From assembly GCA_027603945.1 (NCBI GenBank), contig JADIIU010000021.1, forward strand, positions 1 to 64,000: DNA of 64,000 bases, given 5' to 3'. This document shows, in pieces, positions 49,934-61,013 of this stretch (the stretch's first letter is position 1; every line of letters starts with the position of its first letter). Made by a program: the position numbers and the translations under genes. This stretch comes from Terramyces sp. JEL0728 (lineage: Eukaryota > Chytridiomycota > Chytridiomycetes > Rhizophydiales > Terramycetaceae). The notes beneath the pieces were generated by a model, which ran no database searches, had not been told where the DNA came from, and was given only the letters and a program-made list of their open reading frames with translations.

Positions 49934-51345
49934 ATGGACCAAGATTTGATCTGGAAGGCAAAATTGGATGCGATTAAACAGCAAGCTATCGCTAGTATTG
50001 TACATTTCATATAATGTTAGGGAAGTGACAGGTTAGGTGGAAGAAATAACGACACGAGTAATTATGATCAAGTACGGGTTGTTAATAATCCTTGCCAGAC
50101 AAATTTTCACTACATGCCATACCAACAGATCCATTACGGTTTTCCGGTACCTTGCTATTCCCAACAAATCCCACATGCACCCGCCTACAGCCAATCGCCG
50201 TCATTGGATGTTGGCAACCTCATCCAAACGATTGCTCTCCAAACTCTCCAGATACAGCAAAAAGTTCTGGCGGACGCATTGCCAAAACCTCATCCAGTAT
50301 TGACCGACGCTCAACTAAGACGAGAAAGATATAGAAACTTTGTTATACCAAAAGCTGAGCATAAGAAACCCAGCAGAGTCGGTTCTTTTGGACAGGGTTT
50401 ACAAACAAAGGTATCAAAATTCAAAATCTATTGTTGGTTTATTATAGCAGCCCTTCGGCTTTCAAAAAAGGTAATTTGTATTAATTCAGTATCGAATATC
50501 TTTTGCAAAGCTGGCTAAATCCAGACAAAAAACTGAATTTGACTTTGCTATAGAAGAGTTGGCAGAGATGATAATGAGTGCAAAAGAATACAAAGCACTG
50601 ATCTCTGATGTAAAAGAGATCTCTCAAGATACAGATTTTTTGATAAAAGAAGGAGGTTTGGGCGGTCTTTTTGCAAAGAAGCCATCAAAGTCAAAAGTGC
50701 AAGTATTTGGGTTTTATCTGGAATCGCTCTGTAGAATAGTTACTTTAGTAACCCACTGATTTACTTTAGATTAAATATGAAAACTATCCCCAAGTCCTGA
50801 AAGATGTGCTGTCAAATATCGTAAAAGATGAAAAAATACCTTTGGGATACTATTGGGAAAATGAGCAGATATTGCAAGCGCTGAAAAATGAAGAAGCATG
50901 GAGTGTAGCTATTTTATACCTTTTCTTTGTAAAAACTCTGATATTTAAATGCATACTGACGGGTTTCAAGGACAAGTCTGCAATAGAAGAGCATAACTTG
51001 CGAGCACTCTCTTATCTAATATACCGGTGCATAAGGAATGCGCCGAGTAATACGGAAGAAGTATTGGAATTTGAGCCGCAGTTCAAGAGAGGAATCCAGT
51101 TTTGGATGGGGAGCAGCGAAACCGCAAATCAATGGGACGATGCAGCTTGCAAGTTGCTCTATAAAACATTTGACGTAAATATCGATGCATTAACGGGGGA
51201 ATTGGTAAACTGGACTGTAAAGATTATTGAAAAGGCAGCCCTAAAGGACGCGAATGTTGATTCTACAAGCGACAGTGAACCAAAGAAAGAGCCAGCATCC
51301 GAGAATGATTCATCAACTGATCAACCTGCCAAACCCAGAGATTAA
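49934..51345 (+). CDS. protein of unknown function, Gln/Pro-rich then helical
   Basis: Four exons give 449 residues; introns 50000-50020 (21), 50471-50489 (19), 50748-50769 (22). Residues 1-120 are Gln/Tyr/Pro-rich (MPYQQIHYGF, PAYSQSP). Residues 160-420 are helical, with KTEFDFAIEELAEMI and a hydrophobic stretch near 290-310. The C-terminal 35 residues are acidic and Ser-rich. I do not recognise the family. It starts 35 bp after the TSNAXIP1-like gene on the same strand, so the two may be co-transcribed or simply crowded. A segment around 50420-50458 reads through in frame but looks unlike its surroundings. Confidence 0.6.
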
Positions 51346-51365
51346 GCTCAAGTAAATAATAAACT

Positions 51366-51927
51366 TTATTCATATTTTGCAGCATTTTGCTTCCACTCTT
51401 CCAGAATCTACATTAACAAAATTCACCTTTTCAGATACATTGCGGCTGAATTTTGTATCCAGTACTGTCTTGATTTTACTCCAAAACACTTGCGTGTCAA
51501 TGCTGGAAGGAGTAGCTTCCTTTGCTTGTGAAACGGGCACAAGGTCCTCCCCAGCACTATCTTCTTGCTTTACAGACAAGTGTAAGGTAGCATTCGGTTT
51601 AATATTGCAATCAAACAACGTCTTTAGATCGCCCAACCCCTTTCCAGATTGCAGCAATCGTTGATTTGCAATTGAGATCCCTGTGGCAGTTGAAATCTTT
51701 AGTTTTACTTCAGTGATTGTTTCCAACAGGTCTGCTTCGATTGTAAATGGTGCAAGTCCTTTCAATGGCTTTATATTCACCGTAATGTGCTTGGCTGTGC
51801 AATGTTTTAATAGAAAAGGACTACTAACCGGTCCAAGAGGTTCTAATGTATATACTGATGGCACTTGTGGTTCATTCGCATAGATTCGAGCAAGTAAGTC
51901 TGCGCATCGCTGAGTCTCGATTTCCAT
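51366..51927 (-). CDS. GET5: Get5/UBL4A-like ubiquitin-like protein
   Basis: Component of the GET pathway that hands tail-anchored proteins to the ER insertion machinery in the cytosol. Two exons (intron 51408-51426, 19 nt) give 180 residues. Residues 47-118 are a ubiquitin-like domain (VNIKPLKGLAPFTIEAD through LHLSVK). Residues 143-180 form the helical homodimerisation domain, which begins QVFWSKIKTVL. Splicing changes the C terminus to SEKILEEWKQNAAKYE, which matches Get5/UBL4A; the unspliced frame does not. The N-terminal 45 residues may bind Get4. Confidence 0.82.
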
Positions 51928-52000
51928 TTTTCAAAAAATGCGACACAAGAGAATAAAATGAAAACAGTTTAATTCAGCATTTATGCTACTCGAGTTGTAG

Positions 52001-52342
52001 TTACACGGATAAATTCAACTTCTTTGCAACCTCCTGGGATTTTTGGCCGGAAATGCGACTTTTCACGAAATCAACAATAGATTCATCAAACAATAGCAGA
52101 TATTGAAAAGCACGTAGTACAAACCTATTATCCAAATGATCTGCTTCAATCTGGCTCTTGTTCAAGACTCATTCGAGACAAATCTTGCTCATTTACTTGT
52201 ATTCTCTGCCATTCCAACTCTGTCGGAATTTGGGTACATTTCCATCTTGAATTGCTTCAGTTGGATCATACCATTTTCTTGAATAACACAAAGTGTAATC
52301 CTTTCAGAGGAATGATAAAAACGGCCAGATTAATTGATTCAT
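52001..52342 (-). CDS. probable small multi-exon gene, unrecognised
   Basis: The last exon is well supported: a frame from about 52165 to the stop at 52001 gives DNRFVLRAFQYLLLFDES and VDFVKSRISGQKSQEVAKKL. Upstream frames in all three phases look coding, and a chain of about 95 residues from the ATG at 52342 can be built, but it needs introns of 22 and 29 nt that lack the TAAY motif. The exact exon structure is therefore uncertain. The gene would start 24 bp after the FNTA stop on the same strand. No family is recognised. Confidence 0.4.
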
Positions 52343-52365
52343 AAATCTAAACAACAACCATCACA

Positions 52366-53243
52366 TTATATTGAATCATGCTTGAAACGCCAATATGATT
52401 GTCGGACAGGATCAATTTCTTCAAGCTTCAAACACATGTTCTTGTACTCTTCCTTCATTCCTTTTTCCTTGTAGTAATCTAAAAATACAGACAGCGCAAA
52501 TCTATTATCCTTGTACTCTACAATGTCATTAGAATCGAATTCAGTGTATAATAATACCCCTTTGTAGTAATTCCATGGCGATTCATTATTTGGTGCCAGT
52601 TGAATCTTTCCAAGAGTATAATTAATTTCCTTTTTTACTACATCTGGAGTAGGGTTTCTTGAAATAATAAAGAAACGTTGGTTCCACGCAGAGTTGTTTC
52701 TGACATCATCAGCAATAATTCTGTGTTAGAAACATCAACCTATCAAGTTCAAGCAATTCTTGATCCCATAAATCATATGTCTTTACCAACCATTGGCGGT
52801 AGCTCCAGGCGTGGTAGTTCTTTCCATCATTTTCAATCATTGCATTTACAAAATCCATTTCGTCTTTAGGGTTTGATGCTTTCTCAGCAAGCGCTTGCCT
52901 CTGGTGCCATATTTGATACGATTTAGGATTATGGTAAGCCAAGTTGTTTAAAAATATCCATTCTTCTTCAAGTGACGCATCAATCTTCAAGATGGTATCC
53001 AACCTGTACTTCCTGAATTAAAGCATATTACCAAACAGAGTAATGGGAAGCGTTTTCTGTCAATATCTCAGTCGTCAAGTCCAGTGCTCGTTTAGAGTAT
53101 TCCTTTACAGAACAAATAGTGCGGAAATAATCCATACATTTTTTGTAATATGGATCATAGTTGATTGGACATAATGGTGTCGGTCCGTCTTCCTGTAGCA
53201 TTGGAGCCAGGTCTTGGAATATATTGAAATCAATTTTGGACAT
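52366..53243 (-). CDS. RAM2: protein farnesyltransferase/GGTase-I alpha subunit
   Basis: Alpha subunit shared by farnesyltransferase and geranylgeranyltransferase I, which prenylate CaaX proteins in the cytosol. Three exons give 279 residues; introns 53013-53031 and 52721-52739, both 19 nt. The protein starts near DGPTPLCPINYD and carries five prenyltransferase-alpha repeats with the W-x-x-R core: HYSVWKYR, YQIWHQR, YHAWSYRQW, NSAWNQR and ESPWNYY. The third exon was found by splicing, since the second frame ends soon after the intron. It is somewhat shorter at the C terminus than animal FNTA, as in yeasts. Confidence 0.92.
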
Positions 53244-53382
53244 TTTCTAGAGATTAAACAAAAATTTGAATAACTAGCACTCAAGAAAATTATGCCCAGC
53301 AGATAAACCAACCAGCCTTGGAAAGCACTTGTTCCAACCTTCAATTAGCCAGATAAAACAAAGATCAGTCGTAAATTACAGT

Positions 53383-54159
53383 TTATTTGTCGTCTGCTGG
53401 AGGTACATACTTTTTTCGCTTTGCACCTGCAAATTAATAATCGATTACCAGTCTTTCTCATCCTCACCCCTTGCTTATTCTTTGCTTTCTTTAAATCGTC
53501 TCTTTCCTTTTTGCTTAGGATCCTTTCCTTTTGAAACAACCCAGGATCATTCATCGCTTCCTCCTTCTTTTGCATCCCAAGCAATTTTAATTCCTTTTCC
53601 TGTCTTTGCAACTCCAATTCTTTTTGTCGTTGCCAGTATTCCTCATCGCTTTCAGGCTCTGATTCACTGACCTGTATTATTTCTAATGTAGTGTTAATAA
53701 CTGTATATCGCCTCTGTGATTCTCCAGATGATGAGGTGCCCAAGTACATTTCTAGCATTAAACTGTCCTCTAATGGGAGAATATTCGCCAAATTCACTTA
53801 CCTAAACATGACGGTTCGAGGGACAGCAATTCAGCGTAATTATTATACAAATAATCGTAAAATTCCATCAACTTCCACCCGTTAAATTTCCCCAATAAAT
53901 CGAAATAATATGGTTCGATTTTATCCAGAATTTTAGTTTTCAGTGCCATTGGGATATTATTCAAATCTAGAGGCAAGTCCAGCTGTATTTCTACTGGATC
54001 GACATTGATGATAATCAACAAATTCAACTCCTGCAGATCGAATTGCGCATCTTTAAAAATCTTTAACAGCAGATGGAAATGCTCTTTTTGCTTGGTTAAC
54101 TTGAATTCCGTTTTTTCCTTTAGCTGCAGTAATTCCTGCTTTAACAATTCCTTGGCCAT
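53383..54159 (-). CDS. protein of unknown function, helical then acidic/basic tail
   Basis: Three exons give 240 residues; introns 53770-53801 (32 nt, the longest clear one in the window) and 53427-53448 (22 nt). Residues 1-120 are predicted helical with EFYDYLYNNYAELLSLEP. The next 50 residues are acidic, then a charged coiled coil follows, ending in KRKKYVPPADDK, a basic tail that could direct it to the nucleus or RNA. I do not recognise the family. The start at 54159 is the first ATG; the neighbour on the other strand is UNC119, 261 bp away. Confidence 0.6.
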
Positions 54160-54420
54160 TTTCGTTAAATTTTTTGCATTGATCAGCCACAAATTACAGC
54201 AGCCACAGCTAAAAGTAATACTAGATCAAAAACCGCTTGCTAATAACCTCGTCTTAGAGATTGACATCTCCACCAGCATTCTTTGGCAAGTAATATTGCA
54301 GTTTGGTTCAGTCGCGTTCAAGAATTTAAATATATTCTTATGACCACAGCTTCCATGCTTGGTTTTCGTGTATCCAGCAGCAAAATAGTGTGGTTTTTTT
54401 CGAAAAACACACGCGTTTGG

Positions 54421-55044
54421 ATGAACATCACGCCAGAAACAGTCTTATCGTACAAATTACTAACATAGATTTAAAAAACCAACAGCAGAAGTACTATTTA
54501 TTAACCCAGTTCGTATGTTCTGATGTAGGATACAAGTCATTTCTAGTAATAATCTGTAACATAGTTTATTGAATTTCAAATTAAAAATAAAACCAAAAAT
54601 CAAGTATTATTTCATGTCAAAAGACCAGATGCGGTTCAATGGGAAGACAATGATACAAATGAAACAGAAGCGCGAGTCATATCTTATCAATTTCCAAAAG
54701 ATTTTCTGGATGCAAAGGAAATTCAAACAAAGTAATTTTTACTCACAAGACTTGTATTTGCTGTTGGCCCAAAAGAAATCAAGAATTTAAGAATGATCGA
54801 ACGACATTATTTTAAAGACAAATTGTTGAGGTCCTACGATTTCAATTTTGGATTTTGTATTCCAAACACAGTGAATACTTGGGAAAGCAACTACGAAATA
54901 CCGGAATTGGATCAAGAGACAAGTATAAACAAAATTAATGTAGAAAATGAAATGATCTTGGAAGGGAACGTATTGTCAGATTCATTTTATTTTATAGACA
55001 ACAAGCTGGTGCTACAAAATAAAGCCAGCTATTCGTACGTATAA
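54421..55044 (+). CDS. UNC119: UNC119 lipid-binding ciliary trafficking protein
   Basis: Immunoglobulin-like fold protein that carries myristoylated cargo to the cilium under Arl3 control. Five exons give 182 residues; introns 54450-54468, 54491-54509, 54546-54564 (19 nt each) and 54732-54749 (18 nt). Two internal exons are only 22 and 36 nt. The spliced protein matches UNC119 from the start (ITPETVLSFKKPTAEFVCSD) through VISYQFPKDFL, LRMIERHYFKDKLLRSYDF, FGFCIPNTVNTWE and the C-terminal SDSFYFIDNKLVL and KASYSY. It is UNC119 rather than PDE6D because of the RMIERHYF and SFYF(I/V)D blocks. No single open frame reveals it. Confidence 0.95.
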
Positions 55045-55102
55045 TAAAGAAATATTGACAGTAGCGCAACAGGTTTGCATAATTTGAAATATATACATCA
55101 AT

Positions 55103-55615
55103 TTATTGAGAATTTTGATTGTCCAGCATGGCTTGCAGGTCAGTTAGACCTTGTTGTAAATCGGCATCATCTGGTTGTAATGCAGCCATTTTTTGCAACA
55201 TGTCCATCGCTCTGTTAGCTGCAGCTAGACCCTGTGCATTTAATTGTCCATCTTTCGCTGGTCCGTCAAAGAGATCTTGGTATTGAACATCCCTCTTGCC
55301 CAAGAGACCTCCCAACAATCCACCCAACTTTCCTAGACCGCCAGCTGCTCCTCCTGCTGCTCCTGCTCCTCCAGAAGCATTTCCTGCACCAGCGCCGCCA
55401 GCTGCTTGTTGTGCTGCTAAACTATTTGGAGGATTTGGGGCATTAGGTGTGTGGGCTGCCAAAAACAAGTTTTTATCAGTTAAACCAGCAAGCGAGTGAA
55501 CATTCTTGAATTCTCCGGCATTAGTGTGGGCAAGAAGAATTTCCTTGGTATCAGGTTTGGCAACAGGTGCGGCAGAAACAATAGATAAGAAAGTAAGAAC
55601 TTGAGCGAATTTCAT
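55103..55615 (-). CDS. secreted Ala/Gly-rich protein with dibasic site
   Basis: A 170-residue intronless protein starting at the ATG 55615, which opens a clean signal peptide (MKFAQVLTFLSIVSAAP). The middle is rich in Gly and Ala (GGAGAGNASGGAGAAGG, then GLLGGLLGKR). A Lys-Arg at the end of that block is a likely Kex2-type cleavage site, giving an acidic helical C-terminal peptide of about 60 residues. No known domain. A 53-bp sequence 57 bp upstream of the start is shared with the region upstream of the small secreted gene at 61808-62062, which suggests common regulation. Confidence 0.75.
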   Translation of the reverse strand: MKFAQVLTFLSIVSAAPVAKPDTKEILLAHTNAGEFKNVHSLAGLTDKNLFLAAHTPNAPNPPNSLAAQQAAGGAGAGNASGGAGAAGGAAGGLGKLGGLLGGLLGKRDVQYQDLFDGPAKDGQLNAQGLAAANRAMDMLQKMAALQPDDADLQQGLTDLQAMLDNQNSQ

Positions 55616-55671
55616 ATTTGATATTTCTTTCAAGATGGACTGTCTATTTATACTTTTCACGATAACTCCAC

Positions 55672-55724
55672 TTCTGACTTCATACCATCCTACCAAATTA
55701 GCCAATGTATATCTTTGGCCATCC
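55672..55724 (-). promoter_or_regulatory. shared upstream element, copy A
   Basis: A 53-bp block that matches 62161-62214 at all but about four positions plus one indel. Both lie upstream of a minus-strand gene for a secreted protein (57 bp before the ATG here, 99 bp before it there). On the minus strand it contains TATACATTGGC, a possible TATA-like core. It is probably a conserved promoter or a small dispersed repeat. Confidence 0.6.
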
Positions 55725-58412
55725 CTTTGTGAGCCAACTTTTTCAAGTTGTTGGCTCAGATGAGGAGGGGATCACGACGAAACAGGTTCGAACAATGACA
55801 AATTTGAAATATGGATACTAGTACACTGGCGCTATTCTGTTGGTTGTATGTATGCGTATCAATTGATTGATAAAGATAAACTTGCCATCCGCCTGTTCCC
55901 GTCCATACTCGACCAAGGTATTAATCTGAAACAAAATAGAGCCCACGAGCTATTATCGCTATTGCAGATGCACAAAGTGATGAAAGAATGATACCGTGCT
56001 ATTAACCTCAGAGTGTTTACTGCTGTCAAAGAGAAAGTGGTGATCTCATCCATGTCTTTGTGTGATACGATCGATGATTAATCTAAATGTCAGAATGATT
56101 AAATGTTGGTAGATCCCAATCCACTATCAATCAGTGTGTAATCAGGGTATTCACCTTTGCATTACTGCGCAATTGGTGCAATGGCACTCAACTCTGGCCA
56201 AAGACACCTAACTAATGGAATAAAGCTATTGATAACATTTGCAAGGTATTAATAGTAAATGGTTTGTTGGTATAGCTCAACCTAAATTCCAGCTAGCTAT
56301 ATTCCAAGTTGAACAGCAAAAAGAACCAGCTTACCAAGATAATCCCCATTGCTGCATATTAAAAGTATTAGAATAATCATGTTGGCGCAATCAAATCACA
56401 ATAACGGCTATTCTATAATCTATTTTCATCTGTTGAAATATGCAAATTATCAACCATTCTGTAAAAACTAATCGATTATTCATTTCTTTGGAATATGTGG
56501 ATATAGAGTTTGTTCAGCCATCTCCACAAAGCAAATTATTCTACTAAATTAAAGTATCAGTTGTCAAAAACGAGAGGTACTGCAGCATTGCATTGAGAGT
56601 TCGTATGGAGAAACGAGCACAATCCACGAGTGTGGATTAAAATAACACTTTAGATTAAGCATCAAAATACATGTTAGCATCATTTACTTTACCAATTTTG
56701 GCAATTTAATCTACATTGGAAAAATTATATAAATTGGCATCAGTTTAAAAATAAATGTTAACCAAGTGTAGAATTTCAAATCACAAAAGCCCAGATTTGA
56801 CGACTACCTTCATTGCAAAATACTTGGTTGAGGTTGTTATCGAGTAGAAATCAAAGTTGATTAGCAACAATAATCTTTCCCTCAGCGCATTCGAAAATTG
56901 TCAGGCTACGTTAAACTAATGCTAAAATTGCATTGCTTCAGACATGGTGCAAGTATATCGAATCAAATATTCCTTAGAGAAATATCAGTTGCATCCCCAA
57001 GATGTACAGCAGCAATGTCAAAGGAGTAGAATAAATAATGCAACTTTGTCTTTGACTAAAAATATATCATCATTGCACAAACATTTGCTGGTTAAAATGC
57101 AATCATAGCTTTTAACCATCCAGCAAATTGGGATAAAGTAAGCTGTTCAATATTGTAATAGATCTCTGGTTGTTCTTCGACTGCTTGGTATTTAGGAGAT
57201 ATTCATCAACACTTTGTTACTAGACTCAGAAAGATCATTCCAATCAAATTGGCATCCCCGTGTTAATTGTAGTCGCCTGGTAGTTACATTCTGGCCATAC
57301 TCTTAAACTATATGCTGAAAGTAAAGTTCTCAGCTGATAAATTTAATTCTTGTTTGTTATTTTAGAAATCAATGAGTAAGTTGCGCGTGAAATATCATAA
57401 ATTGGCACCACCTTTAAAATATCCTTTCAGGTGTTCAATTTTCAAATTACCAAATAAAATTAATAAAAGGTAATTGATTCTAATTCAAGTAAATTTTGAC
57501 TAGTTAATCACTTATCATTAAATATGCAGACTAGATACGAACATGAATACTAACTTCTTTGGCATTACTATCCGAATTATTTAGTTGTTTGGCGACTAAT
57601 TAAATCGGCACATTATCGAGTGATATTTAATTTTTTAAAAATGATAATTATTTGAAAAACAAGATCATTTAGGAATCAGTAAAATACTTTTAAGTATGAA
57701 AGTGAGTAGCGCAGGGTTAAAATAGCTTGCTTAAAATCAAATATAAAATTTAGCTGAACTCGAAATTAGTATAATTCTTATATCCAATGGTTGCAGGAGT
57801 AAAAATTTACCAATTTAGTCAATTTTAATTGATCTCAATGGTAAATTATTTCTTTATCAACGAAACAATTGCAATTAAAGGAATATAGAAATTACACCTA
57901 GGAATGTATTTTTTTTATTCCTACTTTTTTAACAGCATCGAATAGTTGTAGTAATTTCAACCTTTATTTGCAATTGTCACATTTAGTAGCTTAAATACTG
58001 AGGGTATATCACAAAGTCTTTAGATCTTTATGTCTATAGGGGAGATGTGCATTTCCCTAATTTTAGCTCAGGTATGAAACTACAGATGTCTTAAGAGAGT
58101 CGAGGAGTATTGCAACAATATTCTCCAATAATATGGAATTTTAATTTGCATTGGCAGGTAGCTTTGATTTTCATAAGAACGACTACAAATGCCGTACATC
58201 GGTCTTTCTTTAGGCTGATACTGCGATTGCTTTTAAACTTACGATGCATATCTCTGATATCAAACCACAATTTAACTATTGATGTCAATGAGAATTTCAG
58301 CTTGAATCTGTATACTTTAGTCGAAAATTGGAAGTTTATGTACTATAGAGAGGTTGTAGTAGTATTCAATTAATAAAGTGTGCCTGTTGCACTATAAACG
58401 AGATTAAAATGT
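55725..58412. other. 2.7-kb AT-rich region without a supported gene
   Basis: The largest gene-free stretch in the window. Open frames are short and without coding character on both strands, and the 19-20 nt intron consensus does not link them into exon chains. Homopolymeric A and T runs and ATTA-rich text are frequent from about 56650. Two overlapping frames at 58091-58373 were examined and not accepted. It may be a replication origin, a decayed element, or simply spacer. Confidence 0.5.
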
Positions 58413-59573
58413 TTATTTCTTGTAGAATGATTTAATTTCCATATCAGTAATCGCAGCCCAAACCGTAAAAATAGTTGCCAATAGAGGAGTAGCCAAGATC
58501 TAAGGTTAATGCATATTACTTCAACGAAAGGATATGGTCTTGGGTTTCCACCACTCACCGATACACGTGCCAACTCTCCTAATAAGTCGTTGGAGTAGTA
58601 AAACAAGTTGCGGTCGAATCCAGCCAATAGTGATTCAGCTGCACTCTTTGCAGATACAGTTTCACTTGAACCTTCAATCTTTGCCGTGATTTTCGGCTTG
58701 GTCTCATTTTCAATTTCAAATCCAGGAGTAGCCATATTACCTGGATAGTAGATTCCAACATGAATCCCTAATGGTTTTAATTCGCTTCTAATAGCATCAG
58801 CGAATCCTCTAATAGCATATTTGCTGAGTTAGTGGGTATTACCTGGCAGAATAAGCACTGAACCCAACAAAAGACAAAGTGGAAAGTACACTACCAACCA
58901 AAATAATAGACTTTGGTAATTTAATGGCAATTTTAGATGATATTCCACAGATAGAGTCTTCTTCACTTGATTCTCCTTTTCTCGCAACTTGTAACAATGC
59001 GCGAATAACATTGACATGGGTGAAATAGTTTGATTTCATCATCCATTCATGTTCACCTTCTTCATACTTGTCCTTGTTTTGAACTGGCAGTTGATCAATG
59101 AATAATCCAGGTGTAGCAGATCCAGCATTACAAAACAAAAAGTCTGGGTTATGTCCTTGTTCAAACAGCTTTTCAAACATTTCAACTACTTTATCATAAA
59201 CAGTCAAATCAACCGCAAAAAATTGAATAATTTGATCAGGGTTTGCTTTAGATATTTCCAATTCCTTTACAACTCCGTCCAACGAAGAAATTCCGGTTTT
59301 TAGATCCTTTTTCCCTCTTGCAATTATTGTAACATGGGCTCCTGCCTTGACTAATTCAACTGCAGTTGCTTTTCCAAGTCCTTGCGAAGCACCAGTAACC
59401 AGGCAATGTTTTCCTTTTACTTTTTTTGAGACTGACTGTTGCCTGTATGAAAGCGAGAGCTTCCAATTAACAATTACCCCCAACAATCCAGTGATTGGTA
59501 GCCCCGCGAGTACAATTAGTGTCAAAACCAAGTATTCTCCATAATATTGCGAAAGGGCAGCTGAAAAATTCAT
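58413..59573 (-). CDS. TSC10: 3-ketodihydrosphingosine reductase
   Basis: NADPH-dependent short-chain dehydrogenase for the second step of sphingolipid synthesis, on the ER membrane. Three exons give 373 residues; introns 58824-58842 (19) and 58500-58519 (20). An N-terminal membrane helix (residues 15-38) precedes the Rossmann fold with TGASQGLG, FCNAG, and the catalytic YSASK restored across the first intron (SAYSASKYAIRGFA). The KDSR-type ATPGFEIEN follows. Splicing at the second intron restores a hydrophobic C-terminal segment (LATPLLATIFTVWAA) and ends SFYKK, a possible ER-retrieval KK signal. Confidence 0.93.
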
Positions 59574-59769
59574 TTAGTGGCAAAGAAAAAGTTGGTGCCT
59601 TCAATGATCATGTAGAATCTGATCCAACTGTAAATCTTGCTTACCTCCAGGCAAGACTCAGGTATGGGATAGTGGGTTCAATCGACGAAAATCTTCCAAC
59701 CCTTGCCGTCCAAAATGCTTAGTTGGCAGTATCAACAGGCACAATAGAATTGGATTTATTAAAAACATT

Positions 59770-60204
59770 TCAAATGTCATCGATATCAAATTCAACATCA
59801 ACATCTACGGTTAAAGATATTTTACCTTCTTCTTCTCCCTCCCCTTCGTCATTTTCATTAATCTTTACGCTATCCGCCAATTCACCGTAACTCTTCAATA
59901 AACGAGCTTCATCCGGAGTATATTTCAATATAACATCAGCTTTTTCTTCTTGATAATCTCTGAGTCCCAATAATATAACATCTCCAACATTAATCCAAAC
60001 CTTTTTTCTGAAAGCACCTCTAATGTGTGCCATTCGCTTTTCGCCATCTGCACATGAGGCAGATAGCCATCCATTACCCAGCATTTTTTCCACGACAGCA
60101 TATTCTTGTCCATCTTCCTTGAATACTAACTCTCTTTTGTCTCCTTCGCCAATGTTCTTTCCTCTCTTGTGATTTTTACCTCCCTTTCCTTTGTTCTTTG
60201 GCAT
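59770..60204 (-). CDS. TIF11: translation initiation factor eIF1A
   Basis: Cytosolic factor for 43S complex assembly and start-codon scanning. Intronless, 144 residues, the usual size. The basic N-terminal tail ([17 protein letters not shown]), the OB fold with [17 protein letters not shown], and an acidic C-terminal tail ending DVEFDIDDI are all present; the last motif is the conserved DIDDI end that contacts eIF5B. Confidence 0.98.
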   Translation of the reverse strand: MPKNKGKGGKNHKRGKNIGEGDKRELVFKEDGQEYAVVEKMLGNGWLSASCADGEKRMAHIRGAFRKKVWINVGDVILLGLRDYQEEKADVILKYTPDEARLLKSYGELADSVKINENDEGEGEEEGKISLTVDVDVEFDIDDI

Positions 60205-60464
60205 TTTTTGAAAAGATTTTTCTCATGAATTAAGCCACTCTGACTCGATAATAACAGTGCTACTGCAATTGTGATTGCAGGATGTGCTTATTGGTTTAAT
60301 ATTCGCTTCATGTACATGTGCTGCATCGTGCTTGCTTATCGCTAGAGGCAATCGGAAATTCAGAATTAGTGAATCTCAAATCTCATTCCATTGATTACCA
60401 GTATAATATTTGCTGGGGTGTTCAATGTCTGGTTGCATGAAATATTTTTTTCTTTTTTCAAAAA

Positions 60465-60995
60465 ATGGCATTGCTAGTAAGCGAACGGTGGGCATTCTTC
60501 CAAGAAGCAGTTGATGTTGTATTCACCAAATGGACTGCTCTTCAAATCGGTATCGACAATTCGCCATATCCAGGACAGACACCGCAAAAGGATTTGGTTG
60601 AAGATACTGTAGAGTTTTTCAAGGAATACAATGGGCAAATTCATGCTGATGAACTAGCGTCCAATTTTGACAGGTTTTTGGAAGAGCAATTGGATTGTTA
60701 CTGCGAAGATAATTCCCCTTACCAAGTATCAACTCATTTATTGAAATTATTTGCAGAAATTATTGGAAACTCTGACTTGACGACGCTACAAGTGATGAAA
60801 GAAGAACTGAGTAAAAGAGGAAGAGAAGTTGTTTCTAAAGTGGTTGCTGATGAAGGTGCTTCAGACTCTGAAATGGAAGATGAAAGCATGGATGTTGAAA
60901 TGCAAGCTGACACCCCAGTGTATACAAAACCAGAACCGATTATCGATGAAGATGGATTTGAATTAGTTGTTCGTAAAAAGAAGGGAAGGAAATAA
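60465..60995 (+). CDS. TSR2: pre-rRNA processing protein TSR2
   Basis: Chaperone that escorts ribosomal protein eS26 into pre-40S subunits in the nucleus. Intronless, 176 residues. The conserved helix pair with VDVVFTKWTALQIGID and the acidic stretch (DSEMEDESMDVEMQAD) match the family, and the C terminus has DEDGFELVVRKKKGRK as in other TSR2 proteins. Divergent from eIF1A across 260 bp, a pairing of two ribosome-linked genes that could share a promoter. Confidence 0.9.
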   Translation: MALLVSERWAFFQEAVDVVFTKWTALQIGIDNSPYPGQTPQKDLVEDTVEFFKEYNGQIHADELASNFDRFLEEQLDCYCEDNSPYQVSTHLLKLFAEIIGNSDLTTLQVMKEELSKRGREVVSKVVADEGASDSEMEDESMDVEMQADTPVYTKPEPIIDEDGFELVVRKKKGRK

Positions 60996-61013
60996 ATTAT
61001 TGAAAATTTCTAT

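Noticed and set aside
58091..58373. Overlapping frames on both strands
   Set aside because: Neither has coding character, intron links or recognisable motifs.
59495..59722. Plus-strand frame at the 5' end of TSC10
   Set aside because: It is antisense to the TSC10 signal-anchor region and promoter, with no ATG-led domain or homologue recognised.
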